This document shows, piece after piece, positions 34,400 to 46,612 of a stretch of 64,000 nt of DNA. The notes beneath the pieces are model-generated. The model was not told the origin of the DNA. It did not search any database and was given only the letters and a program-made list of their open reading frames with translations. The translations under genes were made by a program, and so were the position numbers. Location: positions 6,252,951 to 6,316,950 of the forward strand of contig NC_049981.1 in NCBI RefSeq assembly GCF_000003815.2, in the 5' to 3' direction. Within the stretch, counting starts at the first letter, position 1. Each line of letters begins with the position of its first letter. The stretch comes from Branchiostoma floridae (lineage: Eukaryota > Chordata > Leptocardii > Amphioxiformes > Branchiostomatidae).

Positions 34400-35790
34400 T
34401 TGCGTAGCATTTTACTTGAGTCACAGGGGAACCATGTGGTTCTAATTCTAAAGCCAAATACGTGTTCAGTAAGCTGACTTGAGCCGCATGTTTTTATAGC
34501 TAACTGTAGTCAGCATTTAAAGTCAGACAGGTTCAACCTAAAAGTCAAGGGTACATTAGTACTGTTACAGTTAGACGTGAGTCACAGGGGACCATGTCGT
34601 TCTAATGCCAAGTTCATGTTCACTTGCAGTGCTAGTGCCAAACGTAACTGTCCATGTTTTTCTAGTGTAGTCTGTAGTCAGCACTTGAGTCATACAGGCT
34701 GCACATGTTAGTAATTATCATAGTTCATACTAACCAAAGGGAACATTGACATTGATACACATTAACGTGACCTTGTATTAGCAATGAACATAGGATAAGT
34801 TCAGTAACTGTGTCAAAAGGTGAGTTAATACTGTACGTATATTCCCATGTTTCTTTGGAGAAGTGTAGTCAGCACTGGAGTCAGAGAGATACAATGTACA
34901 TTTGTTCTAAATCAAACTGACAGATACATTTTGTACTGTCACAGACTTGAGTCACAGGGGAACCATGTCATTCTAATGTCAAGTTCATGACACTTTGTCA
35001 GTGCCAAAAGTTGAATCTCCATGCTTTTTCAGTAGACAGTAATTTGCAGTTGTCTAGAGTCATATAGGCTGCACCTGTTAGTTATTACACTAACCAAAGG
35101 TGACTTGAACATGGATACATATCAACATGACCTCGTATTACCTCTTAACAAAGAACAAGTTTAGTAACTGTGGTAAAAGCTTTTTTGTTGAACTGTAGTC
35201 AGCATCAGAGGGATTAGTTTGTTCTAAATCAAACTGAAGGACACCGTACCATCACAGTTGCAGGAGAACAGTGTTGTTCAAATGCCAAGTTCGTGATCAC
35301 TATCAGTGCCAAAAGTTAAGTCTCCATGTTTTTCCAGTAAACAGTAATCAACGCTAAAGTGATGTAATCACACTAACCAAATGGGATGTCAATATTGTTA
35401 TACTTAAACCTCGCCTTCAATAACATATAACAACGTGTTCACTCACAGTGCCCAAAGCTTGAGGTTAGATCTTCATGTTTTCATAGTAAACTTTTAAAAG
35501 TCATGCCCAGAGTTAAAGACAATTTTCACCTGTTAGTAATCAGACTAACCAAGGGTGACTTAAGCACTGTTCTGTTTGAACTTGGATTCTAAAAACTTCT
35601 AAACCAAAGATGAAAGAAAAATATCAGTAACTGCGTCAAAAGTTGAGGTAACTCCATGTTTTTTATAGTGAACTGTAGTCAGCAGGGGTCATACAAGATT
35701 CACCTCTTACTTAGTAATCCTACTAACCAAAGGAGATACATTTAGATTTAATTTGAAAAGCTTGAACTTGCCCACCAATAACCCCTAAAC
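34400..35790. repeat. Decayed tandem array, period about 160-370 bp
   Basis: A composite unit recurs six or so times: 'gagtcacaggggaaccatgt', 'gttctaatgccaagttcatg', 'gtgccaaaagttgaatctcc', 'tttttccagtaaacagtaat', 'agtcatataggctgcacctg' and 'ttagtaatcacactaaccaa'. Anchors lie near 34416, 34575, 34945, 35255, 35440 and 35635. Units have gained and lost segments, so the array is old. Includes the conserved 'gaactgtagtcagca' block. Confidence 0.75.
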
Positions 35791-37736
35791 CGTGGTAAGC
35801 CTAGCACTGTTTGTGGTAAATACTACATTTGGCGTCCCTCCAACTCCTGTAACCCTAGAGCTTGTCTGCTTAAATTTGGAAAGGTATTTTGCCAAATTCA
35901 AGGGCACCCAGCAGGATGTCCTAGTACAAGGTAACTTGTTACAGTGACATAGTCAGTGGTGAATGTCAATTGAAATCAGATATTTCTCAAGTTCTTTTAT
36001 TCCAGTTCTGAGAATAGGTGAAGGAAAATAAAAGGTAAAGGTAGTACCATAGCATTTTTGAGCCTGTAAGTGTAAGGGCAGTGGGTTGTTTTCCATTGTG
36101 TCTAGGGCACTGTATTGGAAGGCGGAGCCCATCCCTCTCTTTCCACTGCCTTTTATGTCCCCAACCAATGTCAGGTACCCATTTTTACACCTGGTTGGAG
36201 TGAAAAAAAGTTTTGTATTTTTGTAGTTTTGTATATTTTTTTTTAAATTCAGATTTACCAGTTCAAGTCAATAAGAATTTGACAGCCGCAGAGGGCAAAA
36301 TATGTACCGAAATAGTTTTTTTTTTTTTTTTTAGCAGGCCGAAGATTTAAGGACCTTTTGCTTCTTCTATGATATGTAGTTTGGGCTCACAGTATCTAAA
36401 ATAGTAATAGAGCATGTAAAATCATACTAGATGTTATCTGTGTGACACTTATCTTGACGGAATGTGAACTCTTGTTGTGGTTGGTAGTCTAAACAAATAC
36501 CTGTCCTTCACTACTCAGATGGTGCCCTTCTACTGGGATGCACTTGGCATTTTGGGGCCATGCAGGATTATCAGAATTCAAATATGATTAATGTTTCTAC
36601 ACACAAAAACATTACAAAATGCACAAAAATGCACTTCCTTCCATATTCTGGAATTGTGTTGTTTGCAGAATCATTCTTTGACAAAAAATGTGCCGTGTTA
36701 ATATTTTGAATTTAAGCCATTTAATTTCTATATCACAACAATGACTCATTGTGGATCAGCCATAAGCATACATGAACGTATTGATTCAATGTAGACTATT
36801 CAGTATTCTGTAAACATTACATCATGAATAAACATTACTAGTACACTGTGCGCAAATATTACAAGGTTTCAGGTCGTGGTACATAACATAGTATTGATAC
36901 CAGATGTCTCTCTTCTCATACCCAGATATTATGCCTAAAATATCCCTTTATCATATCTACAGGGAATATTTTCAGTTTATCAAATACCACATGCAAGCTT
37001 GGTGATAAGATATGATAATGTTTGAATGTTTTGGTTTAGTATCGCATCTCTTGTGGTTGAAGATACACTTTGAAGTTTTGTTTCTAAAATATCTACATGA
37101 TTGTGCATGTATATGTTAAATGTTGTCCAGACTTGTAGATGTGGTTCCAAATAGTATAATGAAATAGTTAAGATAGAACTTAATGTTAACATTTTAACTG
37201 GTTTTGGAGTGGGAAGGGAACATACTCAGTAGCAAACTTTAAGGTAACCTTACCACCGAACAAACAAAAATGAACTTGTCAAGTCATAGTCTCATACTCC
37301 AAATGTTTTTGTTATGACTTTGACTTGGAAATAGAGTCATTGGTTATAATTATGTATCACAATCATAGCCAAAACATAGGCAATAGAGTGAACACCAGTT
37401 CCAACACCCAAAACACAGTTACAGTGTTATATAGAGAAAATGTTATTGCGACAACTTTATTATAATAAACAGGACAAGTAAGGTACAGTGTATGGAAATT
37501 TGTACATATACAAAATTTTATGTACTGTACATGGGAGTTGAGTTGTGCAATGACTATTCATGACTGTGTGTTGCTAATATCTAATTGTAAAAAACTAATC
37601 TAATTCATGAATAACGATAGAAACAACCTATCCAATACAAAAGGTAGTATCATATCACCTCCAAGTTCAGGTCCTAGTTTTCTACTGAAATATAGAGCTC
37701 TTGCCAACTTAGACATTCTTCTTTTCCTCCTTCCAG
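35791..37736 (+). other. Probable CDC42SE 5' intron
   Basis: Ends at the acceptor TTTCCTCCTTCCAG before the exon at 37737. No coding exon recognised. It contains poly-T tracts (36229-36244, 36317-36332). Confidence 0.45.
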
Positions 37737-37861
37737 AAGACTCCCTAACTGAGACGTCTGAAGACCCTGTGTGCTGTGAGAAGAAGCTGCCTTGTTTCTG
37801 TTGAGGTGTTTGTTTGTTTACTACCGTCACCGTGGCGACCCGGAAACTGTTCTCCATGAAG
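37737..37861 (+). other. CDC42SE: CDC42SE 5'UTR part of the first coding exon
   Basis: Preceded by the acceptor CTTTTCCTCCTTCCAG, so at least one untranslated exon must lie upstream. Continues without a break into the start codon at 37862. Confidence 0.7.
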
Positions 37862-40232
37862 ATGAGTGAGACCTGGGTCTGCTTCTCGTGCTGTTATACT
37901 GAACAACCACAACCGGTTAGTTAACTTGGTTATCATTCTTAGCCTAACTTATTAACTAACTCTAACCCAGAATTGGGTAATGGGTTTGCTTCTCGTGCTG
38001 TTACACCACAATCACAGCCAGATAGTTATCATTGTTAACTTGCCAGTTAGTTCACTTGGTAATCTTTGCTAACCTAAATCATAGTCTAGTCTAGCGCTGA
38101 CCTGTATCCAAGACTCAGGCCTACTGATAACTTTCTGACATCATTTAATTTTGTACACAATGTGTACATGTACATTGTAATATCATTTGGCCTCAGCAAA
38201 AAGTGGTCAAATTGTAGACACCACCTAGCAGTTGCCTTTCCAACTGCAACTTGCTCCTTAGGTGACAGTTACAAGCATGACATTGAGTTAAAACAAAATA
38301 TGGTATGTTTACTTTAAAGAGCTTTTGTGTGGTATGGTTCGAGACCTCGTTTACCATTTATTAATGTGTGTATTTTTACTGTGTTTTTCAGAGGAGAAAA
38401 AGAATAGACCGGACGATGATAGGCCAACCCACAAACTTTGTCCACACAGGACACATAGGCCACGGGGACATGGCAGGCAATCATGTAAGTACAAATGACA
38501 TAAGAACCACATCGTGGACAAACAGGATTGAACCCTGATTTCCAAAGAGAAAAAAAAAGAATGAGCTTGACAAAGGCTGGAAAGTTTTAGTATAGGGTTC
38601 TAGCCTGCAACCCTCTCAAAAAAAGTCTCATCTGTCCTCTCAAAAAAAGTCTCATCCTTTGACAGAATTTTGCAATGGGGACAGACAAAGATTTTGTCCA
38701 GTCTGTCCTCTGTGACTGAAAAAATTGGCATGTAAGGATTTAAATGAATAATATCTTGCAAAGATCTCCAGAAATTCAGCACAGAATGTTTTGCCATGGA
38801 ACCAAGCTGAGTCTACTTTACCAGCAAAATTTGCCCCTCAAAATGCAGGAAATAGCATGCATTTCAGTCGCATGGAAGCCTTTGGCGCTCTGCAGCATTT
38901 ACCAGGGGAAGGTCAGGAGAAAAATTCAGGCTGGCTAGAACACTGGACAAATTTCTTTTGTCCGTGTTGGAAAACGGTTAGCGTAAGATCTGAGACAAGA
39001 ATATCCAAGATGTATAGTACAGGATATTGCAAAATATCCTGTATATTGCAGGATATCTGCCTCCTTGTTCAAGCCTTCCTAATCTTAAAACCAAACATAC
39101 AGCAGGTCACCAAGCCCAGAATTGGTGCCATTCCAACTATCCCCCCTAAAGACCTTGACTTGTGACCAGTACATACATGTACATACTGACCCAACATGTA
39201 CAGATATGTCAGGAATGGTAGATTGTATCTTAGGAAGATACACATGGCCTTGTGACCTCCTTCAAGGGTTGTAGAAGGTTGTGCTACTTTTGTATAAAAT
39301 CAATCGCTTTGGTCACTACTTTGTTGTTAGTAAGAAGAAAAACGTACATTGTACATGTGTAAAGCTGACTTTGTACATGCGAAACTGTGTGGTCCAAACT
39401 GCAGAAAAAATCTCATACAGACAAATATGATCTCTTGAATTTCCCAAATTAATCTTAAGTTAGTGGTTCAAACTTTGTTGTTATTCTTCATGTTAGGACG
39501 AGGGAGACTCAGTACAACAACAGTCAAAAGTAAGCATGGCTCTTCAAGAAAACAACTGAAAGATCATGTCAGAAAATTTTCAAATCAAAGTTATATTTTG
39601 CAAATGATCGTTTCTGAGTGAAATTGTAAAATCATTTTTTTTATTAATTCTGGTCAAAAAATTATGATTGTGGTTAATTATTTTTCAAAACTTAGAGTAA
39701 GACTCAGTTTGGTGTGATTTTTTTTTTTTTAAACATATCACTATAATTCTTTGTGGATCTTTACAGGGTTTGAAAAATGTGTGCAAATTCAGCATTCCAT
39801 GTTAATAATTGTTATGAGAGTTTATTGTTCAACTTAATTTGATTTTGTTCGTATGATGTGTACAGATAAATATTTCACCCAACTACATGTGTGTTGTTAC
39901 AAGTTTTGAAAATGCTTCATGAAGCAGATGTTAATGTTAAAACAAAATGTTTCCTACACAGGGTACACATATTTACATTTAGAATGATTTAGAATGACCT
40001 TACATTTGACAGTAAAATGTGATCAGAAACAACAAGCCAGGAACAATATTGTATGTGTAAATATGTAGTCTCTATCATTGTGCTGTTATTTGATAGAATA
40101 TTTTTTTGTTTGTTTCAGATCAATTCAGTTCAGCTGCAGATGAGATCGAAGGGCGGGTATGACCACTCGTCTCCTGTCAACAACTACCAGATCAGAGCAG
40201 TAGCAGTGGGGGACTTAGCTAACCATAACTAG
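37862..40232 (+). CDS. CDC42SE: CDC42 small effector (SPEC family), four coding exons
   Basis: Coding exons are 37862-37915, 38392-38484, 39497-39529 and 40119-40232; all junctions are phase 0 with GT-AG ends. The 97-residue product begins [18 protein letters not shown]. Cys7, Cys10 and Cys11 match the cysteine cluster that anchors vertebrate CDC42SE1/2 at membranes by palmitoylation. Exon 2 gives [18 protein letters not shown] plus TGHIGHGDM, the CRIB motif that binds GTP-loaded CDC42. Exon 4 carries the family's QMRSKGGY. Known role: a small CDC42 effector in actin remodelling. The C-terminus ([14 protein letters not shown]) is not like the vertebrate one and makes the protein longer than the usual 79-84 residues. 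An in-frame ATG six bases upstream (37856) has a poorer context than 37862. Family identity is very secure; SE1 versus SE2 cannot be assigned. Confidence 0.93.
38392..38484 (+). CDS. CDC42SE: CDC42SE coding exon 2 (CRIB motif)
   Basis: Acceptor GTTTTTCAG, donor CAT|GTAAGT. It encodes the basic stretch RRKRIDR and the CRIB core [17 protein letters not shown]. The basic residues before CRIB contribute to membrane phospholipid contact in this family. Confidence 0.95.
39497..39529 (+). CDS. CDC42SE: CDC42SE coding exon 3 (33-nt micro-exon)
   Basis: Acceptor CTTCATGTTAG, donor AAA|GTAAGC, encoding [11 protein letters not shown]. Phase 0 on both sides, so skipping would be silent for frame. Too short to be found as an open frame on its own. 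Confidence 0.85.
40119..40232 (+). CDS. CDC42SE: CDC42SE last coding exon, stop codon at splice donor
   Basis: Acceptor TTTGTTTCAG. It encodes [18 protein letters not shown] then [19 protein letters not shown] and stops at TAG (40230-40232). The stop is immediately followed by GTAAGT, so TAG|GTAAGT is both stop codon and donor consensus. This is the first unit of the 23-bp minisatellite that follows. The last 17 codons plus stop recur twice more inside the array. Confidence 0.85.
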   Translation: MNSVQLQMRSKGGYDHSSPVNNYQIRAVAVGDLANHN

Positions 40233-40735
40233 GTAAGTTAGCTAACCATAACTAGGTAGGTTAGCTAACCATAACTAGGTAAGTTAGCTAACCATAACTA
40301 GGTAAGTTAGCTAACATTAACTACCAGATCAGAGCAGTAGCAGTGGGGGACTTAGCTAACCATAACTAGGTAAGTTAGCTAACCATAACTAGGTAAGTTA
40401 GCTAACCATAACTAGGTAAGTTAGCTAACCATAACTAGGTAAGTTAGCTAACCATAACTAGGTAAGTTAGCTAACCATAGATAGGTAAGTTAGCTAACCA
40501 TAACTAGGTAAGTTAGCTAACATTAACTACCAGATCAGAGCAGTAGCAGTGGGAGACTTAGCTAACCATAACCAAGTAAGTTAGCTAACCATAACTACAA
40601 ATGTAGGTAAGTTAGCTAACAATAAGTAGGTAAGTTAGCTAACCATAAATAGGTAAGTTAGCTAACCATAACTAGATAAGTTACCTAACCATAACTAGGG
40701 AAGTTAGCTTACCATAACTAGGTAAGTTGATACTG
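40210..40735 (+). repeat. 23-bp minisatellite spanning the CDC42SE stop codon/donor
   Basis: About 20 units of a 23-bp motif (GTAAGTTAGC then TAACCATAACTAG). Each restates the last codons, the TAG and the AG|GTAAGT donor. A higher-order unit of about 205 bp carries the upstream coding tail ('taccagatcagagcagtagc', 'agtgggggacttagctaacc') again at about 40317 and 40525. The array fades into single-base variants near 40735. The next clear acceptor is at 41091. Confidence 0.95.
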
Positions 40736-41254
40736 TCGCAGTACTAGATAGCTTTAAACAATGCTTCCATTTTCGAAGATGTGCAAATGTAAGGCGGGAC
40801 AGGTCCTTTACATGTACATTGCATTGTCATACAATTAGCAGGTAGTAAAAGATGTGTGGCAAAGAACTCTACTAGTATTACATGCAAATGGTTTTGAATT
40901 AAATGAAAATTGAATCATATCAATAATACAAATGTATCATGTAACATACAAGGACAAATTGTTAAGACTTTTAAGAAAATTTGCATCTTGTATAGACATC
41001 CATGTTGTTAACACTACTCTGTTTATGAAGAGGTAATACACCTGACAGGTGTACTTTTTTACTGACTGTGACTTTGTTATTGTTTTTCAGATTGCGAGAA
41101 GATAACGTGATAGGAATACGCCAAGATAATGCTGTGCAGTCAGACTTTCTATATCAACCACTACGTCCCTTAGGATATAGACATCTGTGCATATTCAAAT
41201 GATCTCCAAAGATCTCAACAGACAAGACTGTTTTGATAGAAGCCTGGTTTGGGT

Positions 41255-41515
41255 GAATACTGTCATCATGATGCCTTGGATTTTACTGGTGTACAGCGCC
41301 TTCTAGTGTCTGGGAAAGAAACTGCAGGCCCTGTCTCTGCCATGTTGGATATTATATGCACTAGTGTACAGTGCCTCCTATTGATGAAGTAAGGAACTGC
41401 AGCACCTGTCTCTGCCATACTGAGAAAAAAAACATGAGATTGCAACCTGTACATAGATGTGCTTTTAATGAAAGATATTTAGACTGGAAGATGATAATGT
41501 TATGTAGCTGACCTT
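41255..41515 (+). repeat. Copy 1 of a ~265-bp duplicated block with CTCF-like motifs
   Basis: Shares 'gatgccttggattttactgg', 'gaaactgcaggcc', 'aaggaactgcagcacctgtc', 'catgagattgcaacctgtac' and 'aatgaaagatatttagactg' with 43395-43668. Internally it holds two copies of a ~100-bp half. The reverse complement of 'gtacagcgccttctagtg' (CACTAGAAGGCGCTGTAC) resembles the CTCF core motif. Confidence 0.85.
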
Positions 41516-42207
41516 GCAGTTTTAATGGGAAGAGATAGAGGGCATTGTGGTGTAGAGGGGAGCATTAACTTTTTCATACTTTGCTTCACTGCTTGCTTTC
41601 GATCGCGAAATTTCAGTATGAACTGAAATGTCATAGCAGTTGGTTTTTAACTTCATACTTGTATTCTGTATCCATGTGTAACATTACAGTTATATTGACA
41701 TTCCTTGATTTTTTACATGGTAAATTTTAACGTGCATTGTGCATTATTATGTCTGTTTGTGTTTTCGATATCGTTTTTACCACTTTTATCATATTTTACA
41801 TGTTTCATGTTGTCTAAGTGTTGAAGGCTGGTTGGTGTCTGTATAAATGCATGGTGTATGAATAGGCTCACTTTAAATCTCCAAGTAGATGTGAGGGGAA
41901 AATTTGGCAACCCCAAAGTCAAAAACACCCGACAGCTTGAAAACGCTATGATTTTTCTCTTAACATTTACTTGGAGGTTTCTTGTTTTTGGACTAACTTG
42001 CAATATTATTGTGATTTAAACTTGCATTTCAAACTTTATAGTACTTGGGTGCATTGCATAACTACCTTAAACTTTTATCATATCATTATGAGGTACTGGA
42101 GCTGCTTTGAAAGAAAGAAAGATGATAAAAAACAACTGCATTAGGAATTCGACTTTAGGCCACAGAAAGCTGATTTTGTGGATGATATCTACGGAAGACC
42201 CTTAATA

Positions 42208-42419
42208 TACTGTAATTCCTGATTTTTTCACTGTAATGTTATGTTCACGGTTTTCACGGTGACGACTGTAACGTGAACTTATCATTACCGATAAAAAATA
42301 ATTCACAGACTTTTTTCATGCGCACTTGCCTCGACAGTGAACATTTACTTCCGAGAACAAGTTCAATTTTCTCAGACCGTGAAAATTTGGTACCGTGAAG
42401 ATAAAGTGAATTACAGTAT
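42208..42419. mobile_element. TIR element with TACTGTAATTC ends
   Basis: TACTGTAATTCC at the left and GTGAATTACAGTA at the right, with 'gttcacggttttcacggtga' mirrored by 'accgtgaaaatt...accgtgaa'. Related in plan to, but distinct from, the TACTGTAAATGC family. It sits inside the probable CDC42SE 3'UTR. Confidence 0.75.
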
Positions 42420-43394
42420 TTAGTGAATGGAAAAAAGCACAACACATTTGGTGATAGAATTAGAAACTTCACATTTACGAAATGTTTACTCATTTTGGGG
42501 CAGATTTATGGAAAACTTCAGGCCCTACCTTGCCTAAAGGCATATCAGGCTGTTAACTTCCAGTTCAATTATTTGAAAGACTTCCGAAGATTTTTTAATT
42601 GGAATTGGTCAAACGAGGTAAGTGTCCTTTGTCACAACTAGTCAGATGTGTCCATTTATAGCTTCTTCTTACCTTGCTACAACCATTGTCATTTCTTACT
42701 GCCCATGTATCGAAAGGGGAAACATTTCTTCTTTTTTCTTCAAGAAACAAGCCAAATGGATGCATTACTATTGATGTCAACCATACAATCAAATATTTGT
42801 GGCCTAATCAACTGTAGAAAATGTACTTCTAGGCCTAGGGGAAGTGAATGTTATGACTTGAAATAAGGGCAACAGCTCAAGTCATACTTGAAAGAACTAC
42901 TACACAGCAAAGGAACCTTGTAATTGTACAATCTTTATAAGGAAACTTTTTCAATTTGCTATGAATGTTTTAGAATTGTGAGTATGCCGTAGGAATTCTG
43001 CTTAACTTCAATGGTTGGAAAGAAAATACAAATGTACATATCTTACATAATATGCAATTCAATAAATATACTTTAAGGATTCTGTACAGCCCATTTGTTG
43101 CTTAAAAAATGACATCCATGTTTTTTACAGCAATTTGCCTATGTTTAGCTCATTCTACTGTACATAAGCAGATTTTTTTCGATCATGCAAGTCAAGAAAA
43201 AAAGGGAAAAAAACTTCATGAAGAATCATTGCCAATGAAGAATAAACTATTTTGAAAGAAATATGATGGTTTATTTTTGTTGTGTGTGTGTGTTCGTGCA
43301 TATGAGTGTGTGTTGGTTTGTAGGTATTAATATTTATATGTATGCTGTTTTTATGTACGACTCTTTGCATTGGAAGTGTACTAATAGTGGTGGG

Positions 43395-43668
43395 GAATAC
43401 TGTTATCTTGATGCCTTGGATTTTACTGGTGTACAGCGCCTCTTAGTGTCTGGGAAAGAAACTGCAGGCCCGTCTCTGTCATGCATTCGGTTGGATATGA
43501 CTGGCGTGCAGCGCCTCCTAATGTTTGAGTAAGGAACTGCAGCACCTGTCTCTGTCATACTGAGAGAGAAAAAAACATGAGATTGCAACCTGTACATACA
43601 TGTAGATGTGCTTGTAATGAAAGATATTTAGACTGAAAGAGGATAATGTTATGCAGCTGACTTTGTGT
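43395..43668 (+). repeat. Copy 2 of the ~265-bp duplicated block
   Basis: About 85-90% like 41255-41515 by eye. Both internal CTCF-like motifs are kept ('gtacagcgcctcttagtg' and 'gtgcagcgcctcctaatg'). Confidence 0.85.
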
Positions 43669-46087
43669 GTGTGTGTGCACGTGTGTGTTTTGGTGTACAT
43701 ACGTGAAGTGTATATGGATTTAACGTATATATGGATTTTTGCAAGTATGTATGAATATTAGTGTTGCAAGTGTATAATGAACTTATATATCTTATAGCTA
43801 AAACACTTAAATATATAAATCATTGTGATAATCTTGTTAGAGAAGTAAAATCATAACAAATAGTGCAGCATCAACTTTACAAACATTTCACCGTGGAAGA
43901 CGACAAAATTACACAACATTTGCAAACCTTTTTATTTCAGAAATCAATAATATACACCAGCAAAAAATGGCCAGAAATCAGGAAAATTATTGCAATAAGA
44001 AGTATGTACAGTGCAAGAATTGCATAAACAATCAAATATTGCCTCCTTCCTCATAGATTTTTCAGGTAAAAACGATAAGAAGAAAATAAATACACCTGTC
44101 GGAAAGTTCCAAAGAAATACTGCATCACCAAGTAACCATAAACATTCAAATCAACAGCCTATGTCAGTTGGATTACACACAATACTTCTAAGGTACAGAT
44201 AAGATAAAACTCTATCTTGGAAAAAGTGTCAGCGATCTTTGGTAAAACGTTACCAAGAATAAGACAAATATTGCAAACATTCAAATTAAAGCTATTGAAA
44301 AAGGTTCACAACAATTACGTTTCTGTAAAACTGTGAGTTTTGAAAAGAAAATGGCACTCTTGAAGTTGTCCTTTGACATGCACTTTTTGCCTTAAGTTAA
44401 ATGCATTTAATTCATCTCTCTTAGCTTCTCAACCAATAAATCAATTGCTCTGGCTGCCCTTAAATTTAAAACCCTGTGATTTTTTGGTGACCGTTACACT
44501 TTCACTGACTTGACATTTACATGTAATTCTTTGTACAAGATACAAATGATATGACAATCCTAAATGTTGTACTAAAATTTGCTGACAAACTGAGACCTTT
44601 TCTTCTGAACCAAGAACTATAGTATACCTTAAGAACTGCTCTTTATGAATGAACACCCAAGTTCATGAATGTCAAAGAATGAACATCCTCTTGCACATCT
44701 GAAATGTCTTTAAATCTATACTTATGGCATGTGTATTTAGCTGTTTTTAAATTTAAAGTATCCTCACCGGCACAAATTACTAAAATACAGTTTTACAACA
44801 TTTAATTCTCACTTTAACACTAGACGTCTTTCCCAGAACACCACTTGTATCTGTACACATGCATGCACTTGAGTATAAACCACAACCCCACATGACTTTG
44901 TGATGATTTTCAATGCAAATTTTGCAGCATAAAAAAATGCTCTTTTTGCTCACCTTATTGGTTGGCTACACTAACTTGGCAACGGTTGATAGTGAAGGAG
45001 CAAAGATCTCGTACAAAGGACTAGCCAATGACCACGTCTAATTTTTGAGACCAGCACCCTGATTGGCTGAACAGAAACTGTACATCCTGACATCATGTTA
45101 CAAATATGAAGACTTAGTCTTTGTAATAAAACTTGTTAACTTGTGTGCATCTCCTATTGTAGGTTACAGACCACTATAATATTTGGTCAAGACCTTACAA
45201 TGTGGTCAATCTTCAAATAAAAACAAAATATATTCCAGCATTCACGCTTTGTACAATCATAAATAATAACAATCATAAATGATATTACACAGCCCAAATT
45301 TTAACAAATTGAAAGTGTACATTGATTGGGCGACAGTGTATCATACCCATAGCAACTTGAGTGTATCTTATTACCTGGGTGACTTAAACCTTCATCGACA
45401 TTGTCGATTGTCATAGCAATCCCTGTTTAGGGACATGGATATTGTTTTGAGCAAAACAAAATCAATAATAAATTGCACGGAAAATACAATGTACAAAATG
45501 TATTTTGTTAAAGCTATGTATTTTAATCCTTAACCTCTTAACATGAAAAAAGTTACATACTTGGTAAAATAAGTGTTCAAATGAAATGAAATCAAAAATA
45601 AATTATCTCACAGTTCAATTCTCTGTACAATAAGGGAATAGAAATCAATTAATGAGATAATTTTCCACAGATATGCATTGATCAACACACCAAATGGTAC
45701 CTTACCCCTACAATGGAGCACTTTTTAAATTCCATACAATTTCTGAAAGTTATCAATATGTACTATGTACACTGCATTAAAGAAAAAGTCAGCCCAGGCA
45801 ATATTTGTGAAAAAGCATTATGAAGTCTATTTTGGCATACTTTGTTGAAACTTTTCAGAGTAGCCCTTAACATACATACATTACATCATATGTACATTCT
45901 TCTCTAGACTACTCAACGCTTACATAGTCAACCCAAGTACGTACAGTACGAGGGGTGATAAATAAGTTCTCAGCCTCACCTAGAAGGTGCACAACTCAAA
46001 TTTCTCATAATATACATAGCATCATTATTAAGTCTTTGAAGAAAGTGCACCAAAACTGAAATCATTGTGATCATTACTTTGTAAGTG
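43669..46087. other. Convergent intergenic region, no gene recognised
   Basis: AT-rich sequence between CDC42SE (plus) and SPPL2 (minus); it probably includes 3'UTR ends of both. At about 45947 'acgaggggtgataaataagt' resembles a lone mariner terminal sequence. Confidence 0.45.
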
Positions 46088-46096
46088 ACACCCAGT

Positions 46097-46612
46097 CATC
46101 ATCATCATCATCATCATCGGTTGACGTGATCACACATGTTCGCACATGCTTACACACGGCAGGGTTATACCGCCCCTTATGGGGTGACATACCCTTTCGC
46201 TGGCTAATTACAAGACAGGGATGCGCCAGGTCTCCCATCCGGGTGAATGATGTAAATCACCATGTGGCTGATACGGAGGTATGGAGGTTCGCCAGGCCTC
46301 CATCCGGGTGATTTGAAGTGAATCACCAACTCCCGACGAAAGGATTTGCACCAACACACACCGCACCATCCCACGTGTGGGGGTTCTTTAACGTGCATGG
46401 GTTGTGGCTCTCCCGAGAGACGGGACTCCAATTAACGTCCTATCCGAGGAACGGCCCTAGCTGAAGCTAGGTACTCATTTACACCTCAGTAAAGTGAGGA
46501 AAGTTGTGTAAAGTGCCTTTACCGAGGGCACAAGATCGGTGACACCCAGCCGGATTCGAACTCAAGACCTCAGTTCTGAGGCAAACACACTGCCGCTTCA
46601 CCACGCGAACCC
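46097..46612 (-). mobile_element. tRNA-derived SINE with 9-bp target duplication
   Basis: Flanked by the direct repeat ACACCCAGT at 46088-46096 and 46613-46621. On the minus strand it starts with a tRNA-like head: A box TGGTGAAGCGGCAGTG (about 46588-46603) and B box AGTTCGAATCC (46552-46562). The body contains 'gtgtaaatgagtacctagct', 'ggacgttaattggagtcccg' and 'cacgttaaagaacccccaca'. It ends in a (GAT)n tail (46097-46120). The body matches the relics at 1000-1100 and 9540-9732. About 516 bp and apparently full length. Confidence 0.9.

Larger units (their letters stand above)
41092..43085 (+). other. CDC42SE: Probable CDC42SE 3'UTR exon
   Basis: It follows an excellent acceptor (TTATTGTTTTTCAG at 41078-41091) and is the only good acceptor after the repeated donors. 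No coding frame. The first AATAAA on this strand is at 43061-43066, so the exon may end near 43085; others occur at 43244 and 45125. End position is inferred. Confidence 0.5.
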
